A stretch of DNA of 64,000 nt from Flavobacteriales bacterium (GTDB taxonomy: Bacteria; Bacteroidota; Bacteroidia; Flavobacteriales_F; PHOS-HE28). Below are positions 1 through 8,358 of the stretch, one piece after another (the stretch's first letter is position 1; every line of letters starts with the position of its first letter). Made by a program: the position numbers and the translations under genes. The stretch is taken from contig JACJZI010000005.1 of the NCBI GenBank assembly GCA_020635655.1, positions 124,001-188,000 on the forward strand, read 5' to 3'. The notes under the pieces were generated by a model. The model saw nothing but the letters and a program-made list of their open reading frames with translations. It was not told the DNA's origin and searched no databases.

Positions 1-2
1 AC

Positions 3-767
3 CGTGTCCATTATGCACTTGTGGTCGGTGAGGCCCATGTGCCCATCGATGATCGCGTCGGCGGCCCGTTCACCTTGCATGCCTCGGGTAGGAAGACCTG
101 CGTTATCTGCGGTCGGTCGGTGAGCAAGTTCTTCGGGCAGGGGTTCTGTTTCCCCTGTTCCCGGGATGCACCGGAGGCGTCCGAATGCATCGTGCGACCG
201 GAACTTTGCCGTGCGCATCTGGGCGAGGGACGGGATCCGGAATGGGAGCGTGTCCACCATGATCAGGAACACGTGGTGTACCTCTCCTACACGGGTGGCA
301 TCAAGGTCGGTGTCACCCGCAGCACACAGGTGCCGGTGCGTTGGATCGACCAGGGGGCGGTGGCGGCCGTGGTGATCGCGCGAACGCCGTACCGCCGATT
401 GGCGGGCCTGATCGAAGTGGAGCTGAAGAAGCACTTCGCGGATAGGACGAACTGGCGGGCCATGCTGCGACCGGTCATGCCGGATATCGGTGCCCTCCTG
501 GATGCGCGGTCGCAGGCGGTGACCGCACTGGCGCACGAGCTGGGCGCATACGTGCTTGCCGATGAGGATCCCTGGCGGATCGACTATCCGGTCGATCATT
601 TTCCCCCGAAGGTGGCCAGTGTATCACTGGACAAGGAGCCCACGATCACCGGCACCTTGGCGGCGATCAAGGGACAGTACCTCGTTTGGGCCGATGGGCG
701 CGTGCTGAATGTCCGGAACCACGCGGGTTACCATGTGGAAGTGGACGTGCCAAGGAATTTTTCATGA
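3..767 (+). CDS. DUF2797 family protein, 5' end cut by the window
   Basis: The frame is open from base 3 with no stop, so the true N-terminus lies outside the window; the GTG at 21 is only the first start-like codon inside it. The protein shows the DUF2797 pattern: a CxxCG motif (residues CVICG) followed by a second Cys pair (FPC), then PELCRAH, HVVYLSYTGGIKVGVTR, RWIDQGA and NWRAML. The four cysteines suggest a structural zinc site near the N-terminus. No enzymatic activity is established for the family. It ends in TGA at 765-767 and is followed by an inverted repeat facing the convergent sppA. The family assignment is confident; the function is unknown. Confidence 0.8.
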   Translation, partial: RVHYALVVGEAHVPIDDRVGGPFTLHASGRKTCVICGRSVSKFFGQGFCFPCSRDAPEASECIVRPELCRAHLGEGRDPEWERVHHDQEHVVYLSYTGGIKVGVTRSTQVPVRWIDQGAVAAVVIARTPYRRLAGLIEVELKKHFADRTNWRAMLRPVMPDIGALLDARSQAVTALAHELGAYVLADEDPWRIDYPVDHFPPKVASVSLDKEPTITGTLAAIKGQYLVWADGRVLNVRNHAGYHVEVDVPRNFS

Positions 768-841
768 ACGGACCGTAACCCGGTCCGGACGACCCACGTA
801 ACAGGAGCAGGTTTTGGTCATTGGAATGATCGTTAGGGCAC

Positions 842-873
842 GTGAAGGGCCGCTCGTTCGAGCGGCCCTTCAC
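842..873. terminator. Perfect inverted repeat between convergent genes, likely bidirectional terminator
   Basis: A 14-bp perfect stem (842-855 with 860-873) closes a GTTC loop. It sits between the DUF2797 stop at 767 and the sppA stop at 896, so it can serve both strands. There is no long T-tract, as might be expected in this GC-rich genome. Confidence 0.6.
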
Positions 874-895
874 ACGTTCCGGTGTTCCCTTTCCG

Positions 896-2689
896 TCAGT
901 GGACCTGGATGTCGAAAGGCATGCGGGCCTGGATCCCGATCGCCCGTTTCGCGTCGCGCATCTGTTTGAAACGGTCCAGCATCTCCGCATCCGAGCCGAA
1001 CACCTGCGTGGCGATCCAGCTCTTGGCTTCCGTATTGAGCTCCGATAGGATCTGCTGGATGAGCTCCTTCTGTTCCGGATACTTCACGATGCGGTACTTC
1101 TCCAGGTGCGCCATGCCCGCGGCACCGGCGATGGCGGCCTCCAATCCACCGATGCTGTCCACCAGGCCGATCCTCTGGGCATCCGTTCCGGTCCATACGC
1201 GGCCTCGACCGATGCTGTCCACCATGGCCACATCGAGATGCCGCCCATCCGCCACACGCTGTTCGAAGGTCCCGTAGAAATCATCGATGTAGCGCTGGAT
1301 CACCTCGCGTTCGTCAGGACGAAGGGGACGGGACACATCGAAGAGGTCCGCATATTCGTTGGTCTTCAGCCCGTCGAAGGTGATGCCGAGCTTGTTGTTG
1401 AAGAACCCCTTGAGATTGGGGATCATGCCGAAAACCCCGATGGAACCCGTGATCGTGGTGGGTTCGGCATAGATGCGGTCGGCGGCACAGCTGATGTAGT
1501 ACCCCCCGCTGGCCGCCAGGTCGCCCATGCTCACCACCAGGGGTTTGGACTGTCGGGCCAGATCGACCTCGCGCCAGATCATGTCGCTGGCCAGGCCACT
1601 TCCACCCGGTGAGTTCACGCGCAATACGATGGCCTTGACCGCGGTGTCCTGACGCGCCTTGCTGAGGGCCTTGATCAAGGTCTCACTGCCCACCACATCA
1701 TCCTCGCTTTCGCCGCTGGTGATCTGGCCCTGGGCATACACCACGGCCACCTTGTCCCGTCCGCCTTCGTGATCGGCATCCTGAACATGGGCACGTGTGT
1801 AATCCGCGAGCTCCACGCTGCGCAATTCCTCCTCCCTGTCCATGCCCATGCGTTCCTTCACACGGTCCAGCACCTGGTCGCGGTACATCACACCATCGGC
1901 AAGACCGAGCTTCACCGCGTCCTCGGCGTGGCGGACCTGAAGTTCCTCGGCGATGGTGTTCAGGCGCGCCTTGTCGATCTTGCGCTGCTGTCCCACCACG
2001 TCGAGGTAGTGGTCCCAGATGCCGAACACCAGCGCGTGCATCTGTTCGCGATTGGCCGGGGTCATCTTGTCCTCCGTGAAGGTCTCCCCGAAGCTCTTGT
2101 ACTTGTTGTTCGAACCCTTGATGAACTGGACGTCGATGTCCAGCTTGTCGAACATGCCCTTCAGGAACATCATGTTGGTCCGAAGGCCTCGGAAGTCGAG
2201 ATCGCCCATCGGTGCCACATAGACCTCATCGGCGGCGCTAGCCACGAAGTAGGAGCCTTGCGTATAGAACTCGCTGTATGCGATCACCGGCTTTTCACTG
2301 TTGGCACGGAACTCCAGCAGTTTATTGCGGATCTCCTCGAGCGTGGCGGTGCGTGCATCGATCGTGGTGAGGTCGAGGAAGATGCCCTTGATGCGTTCGT
2401 CACGTTCCGCCTTGTCGATGTCCTTCAGCACCTGGTCCAATCCGAGCTGTGTCATGCCCCGGAAAGGGCCAAGGTCAAAGTTGAACTGGTCGGAACGCCC
2501 GCGGTCCACGATGGGCCGGTCCAGCTTCATCGTCAGCACGGACCCGTCCTTCACCTTGGAAGGCTTGCTCTCGAAACTGAAAGCGGACCCGATGGCGGCC
2601 AGGGAGGCGAAAAAGAGGATGAGCAGGACGGCGCCGACCAGCAGTGTGCCCAGCATCGAGGCCAGCATGAATTTCAGGAATTGTCGCAT
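896..2689 (-). CDS. sppA: Signal peptide peptidase SppA, 67K long type
   Basis: Membrane-anchored serine protease of the S49 family that degrades cleaved signal peptides. At 597 residues it matches the long two-domain type. One N-terminal transmembrane segment (about residues 8-36) precedes the inactive N-domain and the catalytic C-domain. The likely Ser/Lys dyad is visible: Ser394 in the motif AASGGYY and Lys198 in KYKSFGE. The RVNSPGGSG motif (about 357-365) is also typical. It is transcribed away from folK; the stretch before its ATG carries a poor TAnnTTTG match (TACTTTCG) about 35 bases upstream. No anomalies seen. Confidence 0.93.
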   Translation of the reverse strand: MRQFLKFMLASMLGTLLVGAVLLILFFASLAAIGSAFSFESKPSKVKDGSVLTMKLDRPIVDRGRSDQFNFDLGPFRGMTQLGLDQVLKDIDKAERDERIKGIFLDLTTIDARTATLEEIRNKLLEFRANSEKPVIAYSEFYTQGSYFVASAADEVYVAPMGDLDFRGLRTNMMFLKGMFDKLDIDVQFIKGSNNKYKSFGETFTEDKMTPANREQMHALVFGIWDHYLDVVGQQRKIDKARLNTIAEELQVRHAEDAVKLGLADGVMYRDQVLDRVKERMGMDREEELRSVELADYTRAHVQDADHEGGRDKVAVVYAQGQITSGESEDDVVGSETLIKALSKARQDTAVKAIVLRVNSPGGSGLASDMIWREVDLARQSKPLVVSMGDLAASGGYYISCAADRIYAEPTTITGSIGVFGMIPNLKGFFNNKLGITFDGLKTNEYADLFDVSRPLRPDEREVIQRYIDDFYGTFEQRVADGRHLDVAMVDSIGRGRVWTGTDAQRIGLVDSIGGLEAAIAGAAGMAHLEKYRIVKYPEQKELIQQILSELNTEAKSWIATQVFGSDAEMLDRFKQMRDAKRAIGIQARMPFDIQVH

Positions 2690-2801
2690 GGTCTGAGAGT
2701 TCGTGTGGTTCTTAACATCGCCGAAAGTACCCCGGTCGGCCGGCCAGGGATGGGGTGATCACACCAGCGGTGGGGCACCGGTATGGAAGGTGCGCGCCGG
2801 A

Positions 2802-2809
2802 TACCTTTG
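2802..2809 (+). promoter_or_regulatory. Bacteroidota -7 element (TACCTTTG) ahead of folK
   Basis: Exact match to the TAnnTTTG consensus. It lies only 6 bases before the ATG at 2816, which both supports that start and implies a nearly leaderless transcript. No clear TTG -33 element is seen at the expected distance. Confidence 0.5.
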
Positions 2810-2815
2810 GCTGCG

Positions 2816-3307
2816 ATGCGGAAAGGTCTCCCGTTCCTTCTGCTGCTCGGGGCAGACCTGGGCGATCCACCTGTGACGTTCGCACAGGCCGGGAAGGCGT
2901 TGGAACGCGAGATCGGCCCCATCCTCGCCCGAAGTCGGGACCATTGGACGGAGGCCGTCGGCTTCCCGGGCGATCGTCCGTTCCTGAACAGGGCATTGGT
3001 GGTGGAAGCGGTCCGTGATGCGCACGAGGTGATGCGGCGGCTGCTGATCATTGAAAGCGGGCTCGGGAGGGTCCGGGAGGTCGGGGCACCGGTGGGTCCC
3101 CGCCGGATCGACATCGATATTCTTCTCGCCGGGGGCCAGGTCATCGACCGGCCGGGCCTGCGGGTGCCTCATCCAAGGATGCACGTGCGGCATTTCGCGC
3201 TGGCGCCATCAGCGGACATCGTGCCCGAATGGAGGCATCCCCTGTTGGACCGCACCGTGCTTGAGCTGCTCCGCGACCTTGAAGTCCATTCATCGGATGC
3301 GTCCTGA
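2816..3307 (+). CDS. folK: 2-amino-4-hydroxy-6-hydroxymethyldihydropteridine pyrophosphokinase
   Basis: HPPK, which transfers pyrophosphate from ATP to the pterin in folate synthesis. Recognised by the N-terminal LLLG..LGD motif, FLNRALVV, the ATP/Mg motif PRRIDIDILL with its paired Asp residues, and the PHPRM..R.F block. A longer frame starts at 2783. I prefer 2816 (163 residues) because it places LLLG at the usual distance from the N-terminus and because a promoter -7 element overlaps the longer version. The canonical GSN at the start reads GAD here, a mild deviation. It overlaps the following kinase gene by 11 bases. Confidence 0.85.
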   Translation: MRKGLPFLLLLGADLGDPPVTFAQAGKALEREIGPILARSRDHWTEAVGFPGDRPFLNRALVVEAVRDAHEVMRRLLIIESGLGRVREVGAPVGPRRIDIDILLAGGQVIDRPGLRVPHPRMHVRHFALAPSADIVPEWRHPLLDRTVLELLRDLEVHSSDAS

Positions 3308-3926
3308 GTATATCGCAGTGGAAGGCCTGATCGGTGCGGGCAAGACCACCCTGGCGCGGCGTTTGGCGGAGCGATGGCAAGGCCGGCTCGTTCTTGAGGA
3401 GTTCGACGACAATCCTTTCCTGCCGCGTTTCTACCAGGACCCCGAGCGGTACGCTTTTTCCGTGGAACTCTCCTTTCTCGCCCAACGCTACCATCAGCTC
3501 AAGCGGGTCACCGAGCAGGACCTCTTCGCATCTTCTACCATCGCCGACTACTCCATTGGCAAATCCTTGGTGTTCGCAAGTGCGACCCTGTCGCGGGAAG
3601 AGAACGCCCTCTTTCGCGACCTGTACGCCATCATGTATGCCGATCTTCCCCATCCGGAGCTGATCGTATACCTGCATCTGGGAGCGGAGCAGCTCGCACA
3701 ACGGATCCGCCAGCGCGGTCGCGCCTACGAGCAGGGCATCCGCTCCGATTATCTGGAGCGGCTTCGGATGCTCTATTTCGACCATTTGTCCAAGGCGGAA
3801 CACAGCAGGGTGCTCATCGTGGACCTGGAACATACCGACCTGTTGCAGGATGAGGGCGCGTTCGAGGCCCTGTGTGCTCGGATCGAATCCCCGCTTGAAG
3901 CCCGATCCGAAGTGTTCAGGGCCTGA
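3297..3926 (+). CDS. Deoxynucleoside kinase (deoxyadenosine/deoxyguanosine kinase family)
   Basis: Salvage enzyme that phosphorylates deoxynucleosides. The 209-residue protein has a P-loop (GLIGAGKTT, about residues 10-18), the substrate region EEF.DNPFLPRFY, the motif ADYSIGKSLVFA, and a lid-like segment with RIRQRGRAYEQGI. The frame stays open far upstream, but ATG 3297 puts the P-loop next to the N-terminus as in the family. It overlaps folK by 11 bases, so the two are translationally linked; folK-dNK pairing is familiar in Bacteroidota from memory. The exact base preference cannot be told from sequence. Confidence 0.87.
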   Translation: MRPEYIAVEGLIGAGKTTLARRLAERWQGRLVLEEFDDNPFLPRFYQDPERYAFSVELSFLAQRYHQLKRVTEQDLFASSTIADYSIGKSLVFASATLSREENALFRDLYAIMYADLPHPELIVYLHLGAEQLAQRIRQRGRAYEQGIRSDYLERLRMLYFDHLSKAEHSRVLIVDLEHTDLLQDEGAFEALCARIESPLEARSEVFRA

Positions 3927-3985
3927 TCCACAGGAGGCCGTGAAGAATTGGGCGAAAAGCCCGGAAGTGCCCGGAAGGGAGTGAG

Positions 3986-3993
3986 TATACTTG
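3986..3993 (+). promoter_or_regulatory. Possible -7 element for the TPR lipoprotein gene
   Basis: TATACTTG differs at one position from TAnnTTTG and lies 19 bases before the first candidate ATG at 4013. No -33 TTG is seen at the right spacing, so support is weak. Confidence 0.3.
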
Positions 3994-4012
3994 CAGCCGA
4001 AAGCATTCATCA

Positions 4013-5737
4013 ATGCATCACATCACCATGGAACACAGGCACTTGCGAGGAACCGCGTTGCTCGCTGGAGCGGTCTTGCTCATCGCCGGCTGCGGAGGGC
4101 TCGGCAAGATGAACAAGTACGCCGAAACGATCAAGTACACGGTCGACCCGAACCCCTTGATCGTCCAGGGCGACACTGTCGCGGTCAATATCCGCGGCAA
4201 TTTCCCCGGCAAGTACTTCTATAAGAAGGCCCAGGTGGAGCTGACCCCGACCATCACCTATTCTGGAGGAGAGACCCCGCTGAAGATGGCCGGTTTCCAG
4301 GGTGAGAAGGCCGCTGGCAACTACACCGTGATCCCCTACGAGACGGGGAAGGACTTCACCTACAGCGACAAGGTCGCCTACACGCCCGGTATGGAGCAGA
4401 GCGAGTTGATGGTGAAGATCCTTGGGAAGCAGGGCAACAAAGAAAAGCCGTTCGATCCGGTGAAGCTGGCCGATGGGGTGATCACTACGCCCTATCTCGT
4501 CATGAGCGATGACAAGGTGCTCCTTGACAAGGATGCCTTCCAGCGGATCACACAACACCAGCAGGCCCTGACGCTGAACTACTATGTGGCCAGCGATCGC
4601 ATGCTGCCGGGAGAAGAGCGTGACCAGGACGTGAAGGACCTGCAGGTCTTCCTGAAGGCCAACGCCAAGAACGAGAAGGTGGCGATCAGGAACATCACCA
4701 TCGATGCCTATGCAAGCCCGGAAGGAGAGGTCAACATGAACGAAGGCCTTGCCAACAAAAGGGATGAGGCCGCCAAGCGTTGGACGATGGGCCAGATGGT
4801 GCGGAACAAGTACACGAACGCGAAGAACGATTCGCTCTACATGCTGAACCCCCGTGGCGAGGATTGGGCCGGCTTCAAGGCCGCCATGGAGGCCAGTTCC
4901 ATGTCCGACAAGGATCTCGTTCTCCGTGTACTGCAGATGTATCCGGACGTGAACAAGCGCGAGCAGGAGATCAAGAACATGGCAGCCACCTACAACGAGA
5001 TCCGCGAGGACATCCTCCCGAAGCTGCGCCGTTCGGAGATCGTGGTGAACTACGAGCGTATCGGCCACAGCGACGAGGAGCTTACCGCGATGAGCAAGAC
5101 CATGCCGGATTCCATGACGGTGGAGGAATTGTTGTATGCGGCAACGCTCACGGACGACCTGAACGAAAAGCTCCGCATCTACAAGGAGACCGAACGCATC
5201 TATCCGAACGACCATCGCGGTGCGAACAACGTGGGCTACATCTACATGATGCAGAACAAACTGGCTGACGCGGAAGCCGAGTTCTCCAAAGCCAACGGCA
5301 TCATGGACAATCCTATCAGCACGAACAACCTGGGCGTATGTGCCCGCCTGAAGGGCGACCGGAAGAAGGCGAGCCAGATGTACAGCAAGGCGATGAGCGC
5401 CGGACCCGAAGTGAAGTACAATCAGGGCATCATCGACATCCAGAACGGCAACTACGGGAGCGCGAACAGCAACATGAGCGGGATGAACACGTTCAATGCC
5501 GCGCTCGCCAAGATGCTCGGCGGGGACGCGGCCGGTGCGCAGCGCATCTTGGAGGCATCAGCTGACAAGGACACCGCCATGGGCCACTATTTGATGGCGA
5601 TCATCGGCGCCCGGCAGGGCAACGGTGACATGGTGCGCAACAACCTGGGCATGGCCGTGCAGAAGGACCCGACCCTGGCGGACAAGGCAAGGAAGGACCT
5701 CGAGTTCCGCGACTTCAAGGACAACCTCGGCATCTGA
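4013..5737 (+). CDS. Lipoprotein with OmpA-like ASPEG segment and TPR repeats, function unknown
   Basis: A 574-residue cell-envelope lipoprotein: the N-terminus has a hydrophobic stretch ending in a lipobox (LLIAGC, about residues 22-27). ATG 4028 is an alternative start. Residues 30-170 form a beta-rich region of unknown type. About residues 235-275 contain ITIDAYASPEGEV..N..LA.KR, which resembles the peptidoglycan-binding core of OmpA-C domains. The C-terminal third (about 380-560) is TPR-like, with repeated NN.G......G....A spacing. It stands alone between folK-dNK and a convergent SIMPL gene. A role in envelope scaffolding is inference only; similar architectures are common in Bacteroidota. 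Confidence 0.7.
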   Translation: MHHITMEHRHLRGTALLAGAVLLIAGCGGLGKMNKYAETIKYTVDPNPLIVQGDTVAVNIRGNFPGKYFYKKAQVELTPTITYSGGETPLKMAGFQGEKAAGNYTVIPYETGKDFTYSDKVAYTPGMEQSELMVKILGKQGNKEKPFDPVKLADGVITTPYLVMSDDKVLLDKDAFQRITQHQQALTLNYYVASDRMLPGEERDQDVKDLQVFLKANAKNEKVAIRNITIDAYASPEGEVNMNEGLANKRDEAAKRWTMGQMVRNKYTNAKNDSLYMLNPRGEDWAGFKAAMEASSMSDKDLVLRVLQMYPDVNKREQEIKNMAATYNEIREDILPKLRRSEIVVNYERIGHSDEELTAMSKTMPDSMTVEELLYAATLTDDLNEKLRIYKETERIYPNDHRGANNVGYIYMMQNKLADAEAEFSKANGIMDNPISTNNLGVCARLKGDRKKASQMYSKAMSAGPEVKYNQGIIDIQNGNYGSANSNMSGMNTFNAALAKMLGGDAAGAQRILEASADKDTAMGHYLMAIIGARQGNGDMVRNNLGMAVQKDPTLADKARKDLEFRDFKDNLGI

Positions 5738-5756
5738 CCGATCCTCATCGATCAAC

Positions 5757-5786
5757 AAGAGGCCCCGACGAGCGTCGGGGCTTCTT
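5757..5786. terminator. Bidirectional hairpin terminator between convergent genes
   Basis: The arms AAGAGGCCCCGACG and CGTCGGGGCTTCTT pair with one G-T wobble and are followed by a short T-run. The hairpin lies between the lipoprotein stop at 5737 and the SIMPL stop at 5809 and can serve both strands. Confidence 0.75.
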
Positions 5787-5808
5787 TGTTCCCGGACCCG
5801 GGATCGCC

Positions 5809-6537
5809 TCAATCCGCTTCGTACTCCAGCCGCATCGTGATGGAGGCGGTCTTTTTCTTGGACTCGGTATTGAACGCGCCACCCCAGGAGTAGTCCTCGT
5901 CGGAATTCTGCCCGGTGATCTGGAAGATGCCCATCCTGGCCGTGACCAGGTCGCCCAGATGCCCCCCCGCCTCCCTGGCGATGGTCTCCGCGCGCTGGCG
6001 GGCATCCTCCGTGGCCTTGGCGATCATCTGCACCTTCAGGTCGGCGAGGTGGGTGTAGTAATAGCGTGGTGGCTGGGAGTAGAACCGGATGCCCTTGTCC
6101 AGCAGCTCCGTGATCTGGCGGCTCAATTCCTCGATCTGTCCGACGTTCTTGGATTCCACGGTGATCGATCCCTGCAGACGGTAGCCAAGGAAGTCCTCGC
6201 CGATGTACTTGCCATCATCGGTATAGCGCGACCGGGTCTGTTCCTGCGTCCCCACTGCGCTGAAGATCACCGCACTGTCCGGGACCTGCTTGCCGCGCAG
6301 GTATTCCTGGATGATCTTCTTGGCCCGTTCCAGGGCGGCATACGCCGCTGGTAGCTCGGGATCCTCCGTCGTGAAACTGCCTTCCCATACGATAAGGTCG
6401 GAGGTGAAATCCTCCTTGCCCAATCCGGTGACGGAGATGGCCCCGCGTTCATGGCCGCGTTCCACATAGGAGCGACCGAGCAATGCGGCGGCAAGGACGA
6501 TGGCCACGGGAAAAAGGACAGCGACGAGCGGTTTCAT
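5809..6537 (-). CDS. SIMPL domain-containing protein
   Basis: A 242-residue protein of the SIMPL/DUF541 family. It has one N-terminal hydrophobic segment (residues 3-22; membrane anchor or signal peptide), then the beginning ISVTGLGKEDFTSDL, which corresponds to the family's usual 'v.G.G' start. The middle has VESKNVGQIEELSRQITELLDKGI and the end AREAGGHLGDLVTARMG, then a C-terminal beta-strand. Family members are periplasmic or membrane-bound and have been linked to stress or envelope functions, but the mechanism is unsettled. It converges on the upstream lipoprotein gene across a hairpin. Confidence 0.8.
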   Translation of the reverse strand: MKPLVAVLFPVAIVLAAALLGRSYVERGHERGAISVTGLGKEDFTSDLIVWEGSFTTEDPELPAAYAALERAKKIIQEYLRGKQVPDSAVIFSAVGTQEQTRSRYTDDGKYIGEDFLGYRLQGSITVESKNVGQIEELSRQITELLDKGIRFYSQPPRYYYTHLADLKVQMIAKATEDARQRAETIAREAGGHLGDLVTARMGIFQITGQNSDEDYSWGGAFNTESKKKTASITMRLEYEAD

Positions 6538-6606
6538 GGATGCGGGTTGCGCGTGAAGGTAGAACGCGCCCCTCGTTCACTCCTTGCCCGACGAAGAGCG
6601 AAGGCC

Positions 6607-7581
6607 TTAGAAGATGATCTTCTGGCGGCGGATGCGGGCGCGGTACTTCTTGCTGCCGCTCTTGTACTTGTAGAGCTTGTGGTGCAGCACGATCTTGAAG
6701 AACATGTACGCGTCGTTGTCGCTGCTATCGCCGCGTTGTTGGCCGGCGGCGGTGGTGATCTCGGTGACGTACGTGCCCTCATGCAGGCTGGGGTCGGCCA
6801 GATAGGCGGCAATGGGCCCATGGGCCGCCTCGATCGCCGAATTGTCGTAGTACACCGTGCTCACATCATCGATGTAGTCCGTGAAGGTCTTGGTGTACTG
6901 GAGCTCGAGCCCCACGCTCCAGGCGCGGCTCAGGGCTTTGCGAACCCCCAGACCCATGGGGATGCAGAACTGGAAGTTGGAGTATTCGGAGGCTCCTCCC
7001 GGCAGCCCCTGACCTTCAGTGCCAAGGGGCTTCAAACGGACCCATCCGTTGTTGAACCGGGCCCTCGGGTCGAAGTAGAACCCACCGATGCCCACGAACC
7101 CGTAAAGACCGATCTTGCTCGCCTTCTGACCCTTCACACCGCGGAGGTCGTACACATGGCCCAGCTCCTCCTTGAACGTGTGGATCTCATAGACCACGGA
7201 GAACTCGAACACATCGGAACGGAAATGCAGGTTCCGATTGTGACGGAAGGTCTCTTCCGTCAGGTTGTCATTTCCGGACAGGATCCCATAGGTCAACGTG
7301 GTGCGCACCGACTGCTTTTCAAAGGTGTAGTAGCGCCATCCGAGGCTGACCGCCGGTTTGGTCTGGCTCAGCTCAAGGTCCCAGATGAAGTTGGTGCCGA
7401 TCTGGTCCCGACCGCCGAGCTCACCCAGGAAGTTGGAAGCGCCTATCCCGAAATCCAGTTCGTTGCGGTTGGTCTTCCAATAGTTCGATTTGCGGAAGTA
7501 CTGGGCGTTGACCGGACCGACCGCCATGCCCATCAGCACGATCCATACGCTCACTATGCGCCATCCTGAACGCTCCTTCAT
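6607..7581 (-). CDS. Outer-membrane beta-barrel protein, DUF6089-like
   Basis: Start at 7581 gives 324 residues with a signal peptide (about 1-24, ending VNAQ). The mature part begins with a block typical of Bacteroidota barrels: NELDFGIGASNFLGELGG, then alternating polar/aromatic strands (WRYYTF, TYGILSGND, RNLHFRS) and a basic C-terminus. Repeated amphipathic strands and glycine turns suggest an 8- to 12-stranded barrel. The longer frame to 7824 is rejected because a promoter with both elements lies at 7603-7632. Family placement is from remembered motif resemblance; substrate or partner is unknown. Confidence 0.7.
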   Translation of the reverse strand: MKERSGWRIVSVWIVLMGMAVGPVNAQYFRKSNYWKTNRNELDFGIGASNFLGELGGRDQIGTNFIWDLELSQTKPAVSLGWRYYTFEKQSVRTTLTYGILSGNDNLTEETFRHNRNLHFRSDVFEFSVVYEIHTFKEELGHVYDLRGVKGQKASKIGLYGFVGIGGFYFDPRARFNNGWVRLKPLGTEGQGLPGGASEYSNFQFCIPMGLGVRKALSRAWSVGLELQYTKTFTDYIDDVSTVYYDNSAIEAAHGPIAAYLADPSLHEGTYVTEITTAAGQQRGDSSDNDAYMFFKIVLHHKLYKYKSGSKKYRARIRRQKIIF

Positions 7582-7602
7582 ACCGTTGGGCACGGGGCCA
7601 TC

Positions 7603-7632
7603 CAAATATAGCAGGCTTGTCCAAGCGGTCAA
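7603..7632 (-). promoter_or_regulatory. Promoter with both Bacteroidota elements (TTG-N19-TATATTTG)
   Basis: On the minus strand, TTG (7630-7632) is separated by 19 bases from TATATTTG (7603-7610). This is the textbook Bacteroidota arrangement. It lies 21 bases ahead of the barrel gene start at 7581. Confidence 0.7.
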
Positions 7633-7706
7633 GCGGGCGAAGGTCATCATTGTTCCCCTAAGACCTGTTGACGGTCCCAGGGTTGCCTTTGAACGGAGGA
7701 ACGCCC

Positions 7707-8258
7707 CTAGGGTTCTGGAGGGCCGAACGCCTGCAAGGACCACCAAGCGGCGATCCCTGCGCAAACGGAGACGTTCAAGGAGTGCTTTGTGCCGATCTGC
7801 GGAACTGTAAGGCAGGAATCGCACGCTTGAACGACCGCATCATCCACGCCATGCAGTTCGTTCCCGAGCACCAGCGCGACGGGCACTCCGGATAGGGGCC
7901 TCACCTCGTTGAGCGAGAGGGCCAGGGCCGTTTGTTCGAAAGCCAGTACACGGTATCCTTTCGCCTGCAGGTCGAACACGACATCCAGTGCCGCTGTCCG
8001 GTGTGTCCAGGGCACGGAAGCCGTGGCGCCAAGGGCCGTCTTCTCAATGTCCCGATGTGGAGGGCAGGGGGTGAGGCCGCATAGGACCAGTCGCTCCAGA
8101 CCGAAAGCATCCGCGGTCCGGAAAATGGAGCCCACATTGTGACGGCTCCGGATATTGTCCAGAATGAACTGGACCGGTCGTTTGACCATTCGGCGATACG
8201 TATCCGGGTCGATGCGCCCCAGTTCCTCGTCGCTCAGTTTCCGATCATTGGCGGGCAT
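7707..8258 (-). CDS. TrmH/SpoU-family RNA 2'-O-methyltransferase
   Basis: A 183-residue SPOUT methyltransferase that uses SAM to methylate a ribose in tRNA or rRNA. Motif 1 is DNIRSRHNVGSIFRTADAFG (about residues 34-53), motif 2 VALVLGNELHGVDDAVV and motif 3 KHSLNVSVCAGIA. ATG 8258 was chosen because it gives the usual short N-terminus. There is no N-terminal substrate-binding domain, unlike RlmB at the right end of the window. It is divergent from mutS with about 100 bases between. Which RNA position it modifies cannot be read from sequence. Confidence 0.85.
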   Translation of the reverse strand: MPANDRKLSDEELGRIDPDTYRRMVKRPVQFILDNIRSRHNVGSIFRTADAFGLERLVLCGLTPCPPHRDIEKTALGATASVPWTHRTAALDVVFDLQAKGYRVLAFEQTALALSLNEVRPLSGVPVALVLGNELHGVDDAVVQACDSCLTVPQIGTKHSLNVSVCAGIAAWWSLQAFGPPEP

Positions 8259-8358
8259 GGTGGGAAAATGTTGAAAACGGTGATGGTATGGGGGCCTGTC
8301 GGGCCGTAGGTGGGGCCGTACCTTTCCGGGCTTGCGGGGTGTCTCGCGACAGGACCGG

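Noticed and set aside
3949..3963. Small GGGC/GCCC hairpin after the deoxynucleoside kinase gene
   Set aside because: The stem is only four base pairs with no T-tract; too weak to call a terminator.
8319..8334. TACCTTTC followed five bases later by TTG 8332 as a leaderless mutS start
   Set aside because: It would add nine residues unlike the family N-terminus; ATG 8359 fits better, although the arrangement resembles other starts here.
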